Shown: positions 11,709 through 20,600 of the stretch, piece by piece
How positions within the stretch are numbered: the first letter of the stretch is position 1
Layout of the letters: each line of letters begins with the position of its first letter
NCBI GenBank assembly: GCA_030150485.1
Contig: JASLFZ010000062.1
Coordinates: 1-24,812 of the forward strand
Direction: 5' to 3'
Source: Candidatus Saccharimonadales bacterium
Lineage (GTDB): Bacteria > Patescibacteriota > Saccharimonadia > UBA4664 > SCTI01
DNA: 24,812 bases
Notes under the pieces: generated by a model
The model's input: the letters and a program-made list of their open reading frames with translations, nothing else
Database searches by the model: none
Told to the model about the DNA's origin: nothing
Translations under genes and position numbers: made by a program

Positions 11709-13629
11709 AGCAATTGAGAGGGCGGTAGCCTATCTCCATAAGACGCAAAGTTCAGACGGGGGCTTCCTGGGGCTGGCGAGTGCGCATCCAGATGATTTTG
11801 CGGCAGCCCACCATCACCCCACCGTTTTCTTTAGCGCGCTTATACTAGAGTGCTTAGCTGATGTGCCTCAAGGCCAGTCTGTACGCGATAACCTGGCGCG
11901 GTTTCTGTTACGCCATAAAAGTGAAACCTGGTCGTGGAACTACTGGGTGCGTGGTGAGGTCGCCGCTAAGCTGCGGGCTTACCCAGACGACCTGGATGAT
12001 ACCGCCTGCGCTTTGGCAGCCTTGTACCACCATGACCCTCGGCTGGTTGATGGCGCGGTGCAGGCTCATTTAGCCAGTCAGCTTATTGCCGCAGAGGTAA
12101 AGCCGGGAGGGCCCTATCGCACCTGGTTGGTTGGCTCGACTGCGTCTGAGGTTTGGCGTGACGTTGATGTGGCTGTCAACGCTAATATTGGCTACTTGCT
12201 GTCGCTTTTAGGCGTGGAGCTGCCGGGGCTGGAGGGGTACATCACGGGGAGACTTGAGGGCGAAGGACTGGCCTCGACCTACTATGTGGGGACTGCCCCG
12301 ACACTCTATTTTGTGGCGCGGTGGTATCGCGGGGTGGCTCGTAAGGAATTGAGTAGGCTCATTACGACGCAACTGGCGGCCAAGGAGCATTATACGAATT
12401 CGCTGATGCAAGCGATGCTAATAACCGCGGCGCTGCGAGTCGGTATTGAGCCAGGCCGGCTGCGGACGGCGGTGGAGCGATTAATCTCCTGTCAAGGTGA
12501 TGAGGGCGGGTGGCCGGCGACGGCACTGTATTACGAGCCCCCGGTTGATGGGGCGCTTTATTACGCTGGTTCGTCTGCCCTGACTACGGCGTTTTGTCTT
12601 GAGGCGCTTGGGTCTTATAAAAGGTCGCTGGTAGTGGTGCGACAACCCGGACAGACCGATCAGATGAAGGTTATGGCCGGCGCTCTTGAGAGAAGTAACT
12701 TAATTAGCCATTACGAGCTCCGGCGTCGGTTTCGGACTCAGATACGGCAGTTGGCAGCCCATGACCACGATCGTCAGATTACGGCCATAGCTACGACAAC
12801 TGCTCTGGCGCTTGGCGTCCAGCTGCCTGCTAGCACTTTGCTGAAACTTAATGTGGCTAGCTTGAGCGGCTGGGTGGCATACACCATTTATGACGATTTC
12901 CTTGACGGTGAGGGCCGACCATCGCTACTAGGGGCGGCTAATGTGGCACTGCGCCAGACGCTCCAAAGCTTCCTGTCGGCGCTGCCAAAAGACGCTTTAT
13001 TCCAGCAAGCGGTGTCAACGGCTCTTGATAGGGTCGATGGCGCTAACACTTGGGAGGTGGTGCGCGCCAGGGCAAGCGTGCAGCGGGGCGTGGTTCGGAT
13101 CAAGCGCTTACCAGATTACGGTGATTATGCACAGCTGGCTGAGCGCTCGTGGGGCCATACGCTTGCGGCTACCGGAGTAATGCGAGCGGCAGGATATCTG
13201 CCCGAAGGCCCCGAGATCATGCATTTGGAGGAGTTTTTCCGCCATTTCCTGATTGCTCGCCAGCTCAATGATGATGCCCACGACTGGGAAGAGGATTTGA
13301 GTCGCGGGCACCTTACTGCCGCAGTTACCTTATTGCTAAGGGTGGAGGGGATGCCTTGTATTATTGACCTAGCGAGTCAGCGCGAAGGGCTGCGCCTACG
13401 ATTTTGGGAGGAAACCATTACGCTCATAACGAGTCTCATTAAGCATCACGCAATGTTGGCTCGGAGGGCGCTCGTCAAGTGTGTACCGCTGAGGCATACG
13501 GAGGAGTTTGAGCGTTTGATCGCCGCTTTGGAGCGCTCGGCTCAGCGGGCTCTGGTGGGCCGGGATGAGGCGCAGAAGTTCATTGCTACCTACAGGAGGC
13601 CGGTATTACAGAGCCAGTGTCTTTTATGA
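11698..13629 (+). CDS. Two-domain terpene-cyclase-like protein (class II + class I motifs)
   Basis: The 643-residue product joins two terpenoid-enzyme modules. The N-terminal part (about 1-320) has alpha-alpha barrel repeats of the squalene-hopene cyclase / prenyltransferase type (QSSDGGF near residue 15, CQGDEGGW near 270) and a DXDD motif, D98-L-D-D101, in YPDDLDDTACAL. The C-terminal part (about 360-620) resembles class I isoprenoid synthases, with DDFLD at 399-403 and a second metal motif N524-D-x2-H528-D-x2-E532-D in RQLNDDAHDWEEDLSRG. Class II DXDD catalyses protonation-driven cyclisation; class I DDXXD ionises the diphosphate. Both together suggest a bifunctional diterpene-type synthase. 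ATGs at 11698 and 11701 both overlap the kinase stop. Substrate and product unknown. Confidence 0.75.
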   Translation: MMVKAIERAVAYLHKTQSSDGGFLGLASAHPDDFAAAHHHPTVFFSALILECLADVPQGQSVRDNLARFLLRHKSETWSWNYWVRGEVAAKLRAYPDDLDDTACALAALYHHDPRLVDGAVQAHLASQLIAAEVKPGGPYRTWLVGSTASEVWRDVDVAVNANIGYLLSLLGVELPGLEGYITGRLEGEGLASTYYVGTAPTLYFVARWYRGVARKELSRLITTQLAAKEHYTNSLMQAMLITAALRVGIEPGRLRTAVERLISCQGDEGGWPATALYYEPPVDGALYYAGSSALTTAFCLEALGSYKRSLVVVRQPGQTDQMKVMAGALERSNLISHYELRRRFRTQIRQLAAHDHDRQITAIATTTALALGVQLPASTLLKLNVASLSGWVAYTIYDDFLDGEGRPSLLGAANVALRQTLQSFLSALPKDALFQQAVSTALDRVDGANTWEVVRARASVQRGVVRIKRLPDYGDYAQLAERSWGHTLAATGVMRAAGYLPEGPEIMHLEEFFRHFLIARQLNDDAHDWEEDLSRGHLTAAVTLLLRVEGMPCIIDLASQREGLRLRFWEETITLITSLIKHHAMLARRALVKCVPLRHTEEFERLIAALERSAQRALVGRDEAQKFIATYRRPVLQSQCLL

Positions 13630-14562
13630 CACCCTGGGTTTTAATCGTCTCCAGAGCCAGCGCGGACGCTTTACTACTAGTGATCCAACGAGAAGAATAG
13701 CTGTAGTAACGAGCAGCCATCCCACCCAACTCCCTGTCGCAACGTAGCGCAGTCGTACTACTGTTTTCGGATTCTGATGGCCATAGGTTAGGCGCATGCG
13801 CACGCGGTAGATATTTGGTAACCATCCGGCGTGAAGGGTGGTTGGCATAGTCAGCGTGGTGTGGTGGCTGGGCGCAAGAGCCGCTCCCAGGTTGATCGCT
13901 GTAGTCCGTTCAGGACCAGCGAAGGCGCGTACTTGGAGCTGGCCGCTAGGCGTAAGGAGGCTGTTGCCGGTATTGGTGAGGCTGGCTGCAAAGAGGAGCG
14001 GGCCTGGGCGGGCCACGTGTCGTAGCTGGCCGACTTGGAGCCCGGGGTGTTCTTGGCCAGGGACGGTCTCATAGATACGTACACCTAGGCGAGAGATTAT
14101 TTGTACCCTGAGTCCGCTGCGATAACCCAGACTTGCCCGGAGAGGTTGCATGATGATACCCCCATAGTGGGGCCCCACGCTGGTGGTACGCGGCACGTTA
14201 AAGCGGAAGCTCACCTTGGCGGATGAGTGGGCAGCGACGTTGATGCGGGAGGTACTTAGCTTCACCCAACCGCCAGCGTCGTGGGGGTGACTGCCCAACG
14301 GCTGCATGCCAAACCCGTTATCTCCATTAGGCGAGGCATCTACGGGGTATAGTAGCGCCTCAATCGGCTGGGTCGAGCGGTTATCGACGATTATGGCATC
14401 GTCGCGTTCTTGACCGGGAGCTAGGTGATAGGTGAACCACGGCGGTGAACCTTGGGTGAGGGCGGCAGGGTAAAGACCCACCCCGTCCGCCTGCACCGCA
14501 TAGGTTGGCGGTGCGCCAGCAAGCGTTGCTGGGAGAACCGATAGGACCAGCCAGCGCCACAT
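13624..14562 (-). CDS. DUF916-type WxL-associated surface protein
   Basis: The 312-residue protein has a signal peptide (MWRWLVLSVLPATLAGAPPTYA) and an extracellular beta-rich region with PPWFTYHLAPGQERDDAIIVDNRS, the usual start of the DUF916 domain. A second immunoglobulin-like region starts near 180. A membrane helix near the C-terminus (WVGWLLVTTAILLVGSLVV, about 278-296) is followed by a basic tail, typical of cell-envelope anchoring. DUF916 proteins are partners of WxL proteins and are thought to hold them at the peptidoglycan. Its ATG follows directly on the stop of the WxL gene (TAAATG). Its end overlaps the 3' end of the convergent terpene-cyclase-like gene by six bases. Confidence 0.85.
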   Translation of the reverse strand: MWRWLVLSVLPATLAGAPPTYAVQADGVGLYPAALTQGSPPWFTYHLAPGQERDDAIIVDNRSTQPIEALLYPVDASPNGDNGFGMQPLGSHPHDAGGWVKLSTSRINVAAHSSAKVSFRFNVPRTTSVGPHYGGIIMQPLRASLGYRSGLRVQIISRLGVRIYETVPGQEHPGLQVGQLRHVARPGPLLFAASLTNTGNSLLTPSGQLQVRAFAGPERTTAINLGAALAPSHHTTLTMPTTLHAGWLPNIYRVRMRLTYGHQNPKTVVRLRYVATGSWVGWLLVTTAILLVGSLVVKRPRWLWRRLKPRVS

Positions 14563-15354
14563 TTAGTCCAGGGTCTCGGTGATGGTGGCAGTATAGGTAC
14601 CGGCACGGGTTGAGGCGGGGATACCAAGAGACAGGCTCGGGGTGTTGGTATACCAGCCCAGCCCGCTTCCAAATGCAGCGCTCATCAGCGTGGCACTATC
14701 GGTAGAGTCGGTAAAAGTGTGCGCCGTGCCGGCCGAGACACCCATGTAGGCGCCCACCATTGCATTGATGGCTGAGGGGGTAATGGTTAGCTGGTTGGCA
14801 GGTATTGTGTTGGCGTTGATGGCCCACTGGTCGCCAGCGGTGTAGGAAGTATCGTGAAAATTCACCATTACACCTTGGATGCCCAGCGGTACATCTCCGC
14901 TCGTAACAGCAGTAGGACCTTGGTCGGCTAGACCGCTAACCGCAAACATGGCACTTCCGTCTGAGCCACTATGGGTAATGGTAATAATATAGGCGCCGTT
15001 ACCGGAACCGCTGTACGTTCCGCTCGAGGTAAGCGTTCCGTCGCTACCTCGGACCTGGATCGGCTGATCTACTTTAGTAAAGCTGCTTGCAGTAGCGGTG
15101 AGTGACCAGCCCGCGCCTGTGCCGCGGCTATCCGTAACATTAACGGTACCAAGGGAGCCGGATGAGGCTTGGTCGTGGACCGCATCGGCGTTTAGGCTGC
15201 TCATGGTGGCGTGTAAGGGTGCGGTTAGAGTTAGTAGACCAGGGTTGATAGTCTGGTCTACGTTGGTGTTAGCGGCGTGGCAGGTAGCGGCGGAAGCCAG
15301 CAGGCATATTAGCACTAAGGCCTTGCTCGGTCGTTTGTATTGCAAATGTTTCAC
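14563..15354 (-). CDS. WxL-domain surface protein
   Basis: The 263-residue secreted protein starts at a GTG seven bases after AAGGAG. A signal peptide (KALVLICLLASAATCHA) is followed by a mature region with the first WxL signature VNVTDSRGTGAGWSLTATASS (WSL near residue 83) and ends GTYTATITETLD, where a second W-x-L-like position is normally found but here reads TETLD. WxL domains bind peptidoglycan non-covalently on Gram-positive-type cell surfaces. The middle is Ser/Gly/Thr-rich, suited to an exposed adhesin-like layer. Transcribed before the DUF916 gene, it forms a two-gene surface module that may mediate contact with a host bacterium, which is inference. Confidence 0.82.
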   Translation of the reverse strand: MKHLQYKRPSKALVLICLLASAATCHAANTNVDQTINPGLLTLTAPLHATMSSLNADAVHDQASSGSLGTVNVTDSRGTGAGWSLTATASSFTKVDQPIQVRGSDGTLTSSGTYSGSGNGAYIITITHSGSDGSAMFAVSGLADQGPTAVTSGDVPLGIQGVMVNFHDTSYTAGDQWAINANTIPANQLTITPSAINAMVGAYMGVSAGTAHTFTDSTDSATLMSAAFGSGLGWYTNTPSLSLGIPASTRAGTYTATITETLD

Positions 15355-15379
15355 GTAATTACTCCTTTATGGTAATTAC
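15355..15379. promoter_or_regulatory. Paired palindromes GTAATTAC before the WxL gene
   Basis: Two copies of the perfect 8-base palindrome GTAATTAC (15355-15362 and 15372-15379) start 17 bases apart and flank the WxL ribosome site. A related GTATTACC is at 15414-15421. They may be an operator or form a hairpin over the ribosome site (the copies are also mutually complementary). Confidence 0.45.
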
Positions 15380-15464
15380 TGTAGCGACTGCACATTAAAT
15401 CCGGATTAACGGAGTATTACCAAACGATTAAACTTTTCTTCGGCGTGACTTTTCCGCTCACCGC

Positions 15465-15473
15465 TGCTACAAT
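15465..15473 (+). promoter_or_regulatory. Extended -10 promoter of tig (near-leaderless)
   Basis: TGC-TACAAT is followed by eight bases and the tig ATG at 15482. A weak -35 (GTGACT) lies 17 bases upstream. The predicted leader is only one to three bases and no Shine-Dalgarno sequence is present. Confidence 0.5.
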
Positions 15474-15481
15474 TCGCAGTT

Positions 15482-16762
15482 ATGAAAGCCGAAATCACCA
15501 AGCGCACCGATACTTCCGTAACCCTTCATATCGCCGTCACGCCGGATGAGCTAGCGCATGCCCTAGAGCATGCTTACGCCAAATATCGTCCGCAGGTTAA
15601 GGTGGCGGGCTTCCGGCCTGGCAAAGCTCCGGATAACATTGTGGCGCGCGAGGTTGGCGATGGGACGATCCAAAGCGAGACGCTCGAGCATGCGGTAAAT
15701 CATGCCTATTCTGCGGCGCTGCAGCAAGAGAAGCTGGCTGTGATCGCCCAGCCGGACGTGCAGGTGAAAAAGTTTGTACCCTATAGCGAGCTGGAGTTTG
15801 AGGCAACGGTAGAAATTGTGCCGCCGGTCAAGCTCACCGACTACAAAAAGATTAAGAAGGCGATGCCCCCCACCAAAATCGAAGACAAGCAGGTTGACGA
15901 GATGGTCGAGGATCTGCGCCGTCGTGTAGCTAAACGAATCCCGGCGTTGCGCGCGGCCGAGATGGGTGATGAAATCAAGTTTGATTTTGAGGGTAAGCAG
16001 GACGGCAAAGCGGTTGAGGGCGCGGCCGGCAAGAACTATACGCTTAAACTCGGCTCGGGTCAGTTCATCCCCGGTTTTGAGGATGAGATGGTTGGCATGA
16101 AGGTGGGCGATGAAAAAACCTTTACCGTCACTTTCCCCAAGGATTATCACGAAAAAAGCCTGAGCGGTCGACCGGTGGCATTTAGCGTTAAAGTGCACGA
16201 GGTAACGCAGCTAGAGCTGCCCGAAGTCACCGATGCGTTTGCTAGTGAGGTCGGGCCATTTAAGACCGTTAAGGAGCTACGCGCCGATATAGCTGACCAG
16301 CTTAAAGCCGAAGCCGAGACCGTGGCCAAACGTACTTACGAGAATGAGTTGCTCGAGGACATTATTAAAAAGAGCGATATGAAGGTGCCCGACCGATTGG
16401 TCGCCCAGCAAACCGAGCGACTCAAGAGTGAAATGAGCCAGCGCCTTGCGGGCAGTGGGCTGACGGTGGAGCAGTATTTGCAGGCGCAAAACCAAACCCA
16501 AGAGCAGCTGGAAAGCGAGCTCAAGCCGGAGGCGGAGCGGCGTGTGAAGCTGGGCTTGGTGCTCAGTGAGGTCGCCAAGGCCGAAAGCTTGGTGGTCGGC
16601 GCCGATGAAATCGAGAATGAGATTGCGCAGTTGCGTGTGCAGTACACCGACCCGGTGATGCAAAAGGAGCTGGGTGGTGATCAAATCAAGGAAGATGTCT
16701 ATAACCACTTGATGGCCCAAAAGGTGATTAACCAGCTCGTGACCTACGCCCAAGCCACTTAG
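15482..16762 (+). CDS. tig: Trigger factor (ribosome-associated chaperone, peptidyl-prolyl isomerase)
   Basis: Trigger factor meets nascent chains at the ribosome exit tunnel. The 426-residue length is normal. The N-terminal ribosome-binding domain has the signature GFRPGKAP at 43-50. The FKBP-type isomerase domain spans about 160-240 (GDEIKFDFEGKQDGK, GSGQFIPGFEDEMVGM, GRPVAFSVKVHEV). The helical C-terminal chaperone arms run to the end. It stands directly before clpP, a common pairing in bacteria, here with clpP having its own promoter in the 41-base gap. Divergent from the WxL gene. Confidence 0.96.
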   Translation: MKAEITKRTDTSVTLHIAVTPDELAHALEHAYAKYRPQVKVAGFRPGKAPDNIVAREVGDGTIQSETLEHAVNHAYSAALQQEKLAVIAQPDVQVKKFVPYSELEFEATVEIVPPVKLTDYKKIKKAMPPTKIEDKQVDEMVEDLRRRVAKRIPALRAAEMGDEIKFDFEGKQDGKAVEGAAGKNYTLKLGSGQFIPGFEDEMVGMKVGDEKTFTVTFPKDYHEKSLSGRPVAFSVKVHEVTQLELPEVTDAFASEVGPFKTVKELRADIADQLKAEAETVAKRTYENELLEDIIKKSDMKVPDRLVAQQTERLKSEMSQRLAGSGLTVEQYLQAQNQTQEQLESELKPEAERRVKLGLVLSEVAKAESLVVGADEIENEIAQLRVQYTDPVMQKELGGDQIKEDVYNHLMAQKVINQLVTYAQAT

Positions 16763-16767
16763 CACTC

Positions 16768-16797
16768 TAGACATGAGACTGCCAATTGTCCTATAAT
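16768..16797 (+). promoter_or_regulatory. clpP promoter (leaderless or very short leader)
   Basis: TAGACA (16768-16773, five of six to the -35 consensus), an 18-base spacer and a perfect TATAAT (16792-16797) are followed by six bases and ATG at 16804. The predicted start is at or next to that ATG. Confidence 0.65.
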
Positions 16798-16803
16798 GGC
16801 TAC

Positions 16804-17415
16804 ATGAGCAAGGAACCGATAATGAATCCTCGAAGCCAAATTTTGATCCCAACCGTGCTGGAGAAAACTGCTAACGGTGAGCGCGCCTACGATATTTACT
16901 CGCGCCTGCTTAAGGAGCGGATTCTGTTTATCGGCACTCCTATTGATGACAACGTTGCTAATCTGACGATTGCCCAGCTCCTGTTTTTGCAGAGCGAAGA
17001 CCCCAAGAAAGATATTCAGATGTACATTAACTCGCCCGGGGGCAGCGTGAGTGCCGGTTTGGCAATTTACGACACCATGCGCCACGTGAAGCCGGATATT
17101 TCGACCATCGTCATGGGGCTAGCGGCCTCGTTTGGGGCGGTCTTAAGCACGGCTGGCGCCAAAGGCAAACGCTTTGCGCTGCCGAACGCTCAGATTATGA
17201 TCCACCAGCCGTGGAGCGAGGGCGTGGGCGGTCAGGCTAGCGACATTGATATTCGGGCTCGCGAGATCTTAAAAACTCGTGATCAGCTGAATAAGATTCT
17301 GGCCGATCACTCCGGCCAGAGTGTTGAGCAGATCGCTAAAGACACCGACCGCGACCGCTACATGAGTGCCAAAGAGGCCAAAGCATATGGGCTCATCGAC
17401 GGGATTATCACGTAG
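16804..17415 (+). CDS. clpP: ATP-dependent Clp protease proteolytic subunit
   Basis: ClpP forms the double-ring serine protease chamber fed by Clp ATPases. From ATG 16804 the product has 203 residues, with catalytic S109 in [11 protein letters not shown]134 in MIHQP and D184 in TDRDRYMSA. The hallmark [14 protein letters not shown] is present. Two starts are possible: ATG 16804, six bases after TATAAT (leaderless), or ATG 16822, which has AAGGA seven bases upstream and gives 197 residues. A TTG further upstream (16786) would lie inside the promoter and is rejected. The gene is followed by the long rpoB leader. Confidence 0.95.
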   Translation: MSKEPIMNPRSQILIPTVLEKTANGERAYDIYSRLLKERILFIGTPIDDNVANLTIAQLLFLQSEDPKKDIQMYINSPGGSVSAGLAIYDTMRHVKPDISTIVMGLAASFGAVLSTAGAKGKRFALPNAQIMIHQPWSEGVGGQASDIDIRAREILKTRDQLNKILADHSGQSVEQIAKDTDRDRYMSAKEAKAYGLIDGIIT

Positions 17416-17439
17416 CGCGGCAGAGCTGTCTAAAAAGTG

Positions 17440-17468
17440 TTGACATAGCTGACGTATTGCCGCAAAAT
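17440..17468 (+). promoter_or_regulatory. rpoBC promoter
   Basis: A perfect TTGACA (17440-17445), a 17-base spacer and CAAAAT (17463-17468, four of six) lie just after clpP. The predicted start near 17475 gives a leader of about 195 bases before rpoB, unlike the leaderless genes nearby. Confidence 0.55.
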
Positions 17469-17493
17469 AAGATGTAAGAGGAAGCTTAGATCA

Positions 17494-17519
17494 AGTAGGA
17501 CGAGCCTGCTGATTTTTTT
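17494..17519 (+). terminator. Terminator-like hairpin in the rpoB leader (clpP terminator or attenuator)
   Basis: AGTAGG (17494-17499) pairs with CCTGCT (17505-17510, one G-T pair) around a five-base loop, followed two bases later by seven T's. It lies downstream of the rpoB promoter, so besides ending clpP transcripts it could attenuate rpoBC. Confidence 0.45.
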
Positions 17520-17604
17520 GCGTGTAAGGCTTCTGTGCCTCTTTTCGCCCGGGCGCACAAGTCTTAGAAGCATCACCAAAGCCAGCATTGATTTAGATAT
17601 AGCC

Positions 17605-17658
17605 TCTTGATTATTGGGTTTGTCACGCAAGCCTAACTGCACCATTTAATAATCAAGA
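17605..17658 (+). promoter_or_regulatory. 11-bp inverted repeat ending at the rpoB ribosome site
   Basis: TCTTGATTATT (17605-17615) and AATAATCAAGA (17648-17658) are perfect complements with a 32-base loop. The 3' arm ends at the first base of AAGGAG (17658-17663), the rpoB Shine-Dalgarno sequence. Such a stem could modulate rpoB translation. The stretch between 17520 and 17604 holds no gene or other clear signal. Confidence 0.5.
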
Positions 17659-17669
17659 AGGAGAAGCCC

Positions 17670-20600
17670 TTGGCCACTGCCACCAACCGCCGACTATTTG
17701 AAAATACTAATGAAATTTTAACGCTCCCGAACCTCATTCGTAACCAAATCCACTCCTTTGAATGGTTTACGAGCGAGGGGCTAAACGAGCTTTTAAATGC
17801 TATTAATCCGATCGAGGATTTTACTGGTAAGAACCTGGCGCTGTATTTCCGCGGCTTTCATTATGAGGAGCCAAAGTTTGATGAGGCGACCGCCAAGGCC
17901 AAAAATGCTACCTACGAGGTTCCGTTAAAGGCCAAGGTGGAGCTAGTGAATAAGGAGACCGGTGAGGTCAAAAGCCAGGAGATCTTCTTAGGAGATTACC
18001 CGTGGATGACCGAGCGCGGCACCTTTGTGATTAACGGGGTCGAGCGCGTGGTGGTGAGCCAGCTGGTACGCTCCCCGGGTGTGTTTTTTACCGCCGAAAA
18101 CACCGGCACGAGCTTGCTGTTCGGGGCCAAGGTCATTCCTGACCGCGGAGCCTGGCTAGAGTTTGATACCGCCGCCAACGGCACTATTAGCGTCAAAATT
18201 GACCGCAAGCGCAAGCTGCCGGTAACGACCTTGCTGCGCGCTTTTGGCTACGCCGAAGATAAAGAGATTGAGGCGTTGTTTAAGGACGTCGATACGGGCG
18301 AGCTGAAATTTATTAAAGAAACCTTAGATAAAGACGCTACCAGCCAAATGAGCGACGCGCTCATGGAGGTATATCGCCGCATTCGCCCTGGTGACCTTGC
18401 GACCGTTGAAAACTCCAAAAGCTTGATCGAAGGTATGTTTTTTGACCCCAAGCGCTACGACTTTTCGAAGGTTGGCCGCTACAAGCTGAACAAGCGCCTG
18501 AACCTGGACGTACCCAACACCTATGAAAACCGGATTTTCCGCCGTGAGGACTTGGTGGCGATCATTAAAGAGATCATTCGTCAGAACAACGACCCCGCAG
18601 CGCAGCCGGAGGACATCGACAACCTGGCCAACCGCCGTTTGCGGATGGTCGGTGAGTTGATTCAGCAGAAGTTCCGCGTCGGTTTGCTGCGCATGGAGCG
18701 CAACGTTAAGGACCGCATGAGTGTCTACGACCGCGACACCGTTACGCCGGGTCAGCTCATTAACGTGCGGCCGGTGGTGGCGAGCGTTAAAGAGTTTTTT
18801 GCGAGCTCCCAGATGAGTCAGTTCATGGACCAGACCAACCCGCTGGCCGAGATTGCCCACAAGCGACGTATCACCGCCATGGGTGCCGGTGGTTTAAGCC
18901 GCGAGCGGGCCGGGTTTGAGGTGCGCGACGTGCACCGTAGCCACTACGGCCGCCTGTGCCCGATTGAAACTCCGGAGGGGCCAAACATTGGTTTGGTCTC
19001 AAACCTATCCACTTATGCCCAGGTGAACGAGTATGGCTTTATCGAAACGCCGTACCGCCGGGTTATCAATAAAATAGCGCCGGCCGAGGCGGGTGGGCAC
19101 ATTGCGCGTACGACCATTAAGGACGCCAAGGGTGAGGCGATCGTTAAGCCGGGAGATAAAATCACCGAGGCGGCGGCCAAAAAGCTGGCCAAGCTGAACC
19201 TTGAGACGATTCCCGTGAAAGCTAAGGTAACCGAAGAGATTATTTACATGGATGCCGCCGATGAGGCCGAAGAGGTTATTACCGAAGCCGCCACCCGTAT
19301 TGGCGATGATGGTTACTTCGTGAATCCCCGTGTATCGGTGCGACGCGCCGGCGACGCCGAGGAAGAGGATGCCAACAACGTTGAGTACATGGATGTATCG
19401 AGCCGCCAGATCGCTTCGGTGAGTGCGGCCTTGATTCCATTTATTGAGCACGACGACCCTAAGCGTGCGCTGATGGGTTCAAACATGCAGAAGCAAGCCG
19501 TTGCATTGGTGAAGCCCCAGGCTCCGATTGTCGGAACCGGGATGGAGTCGGTGGTGGCGCGCGACTCGGCCCAGGTGATTATTGCTGAAGCGAACGGGAC
19601 GGTTACGGCCGCCAGCGCCAGCCAAATTACGGTGGCTTATGATAAAAAAGACGCTAAAACCTACAACCTGCTGAACTTTGTGCGAAGTAACGATGGTGCG
19701 AGTATCCACCAAAAGGCGATCGTGCAGAGCGGCCAGAAGGTGAAGCGCGGCGACATCTTGGCCGACGGTATGTCAACCGAGAACGGAGAGCTGGCCTTGG
19801 GCCAAAACGTGCTGGTAGCGTTCATGAGCTGGGGTGGTTACAACTTTGAGGATGCGATCATTCTCAGCCAGCGTATGGTGCGCGACGACCGCTATAGCTC
19901 AATTCACATTGAGACGCACCAAATTGATGTTCGCGACACCAAGTTGGGGCCAGAAGTGGTTACTCGCGATATCCCGAACGTCAGCGAGGACAGCTTAAAG
20001 GACCTGGATGAGGGCGGCATCGTGCGCATTGGTGCCGAGGTGACCGCCGGTGATATTCTGGTCGGTAAGATTACGCCGAAGGGTGAGCAGGAGCTTTCCA
20101 GTGAAGAGAAGCTGCTCCGGGCGATCTTTGGCGAGAAGGCCCGCGATGTTAAGGACACGAGCCTGCGTATGCCAAACGGCGAGCGCGGAAAAGTGGTCGG
20201 CGTGAAGATCTTCAGCCGCGAGAGTGGCGACGAGCTGCCAGCCGGCGTAATTGAACAGTACTACGTCAGCGTTGCCCAGATGCGTAAGATTAGCGTCGGC
20301 GATAAAATGGCCGGTCGCCACGGCAACAAGGGCGTTATCGCCCGGATCTTGCCGGTAGAGGACATGCCCTACATGGAGGACGGTACTCCCGTCGATATGA
20401 TTTTGAACCCGCTCGGCGTTGGTGCCCGTATGAACCTGGGCCAGGTCTTTGAAACCCACCTAGGGTGGGCCGCCGCCGCTCTTGGTTACACCGTAGCCAG
20501 CCCGGTTTTTGATGGTGTAACCATCGAGCAGATTAAGGCCGAACTGAAGAAGGCCGGTCTTCCCGAAGACGGCAAGGCGCAGCTGCACGACGGCCGCACT

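Noticed and set aside
18324..18860. Long minus-strand frames opposite rpoB, rpoC, tig and recG
   Set aside because: Antisense frames kept open by the codon bias of well-identified genes; His/Arg/Val-rich and domain-free.
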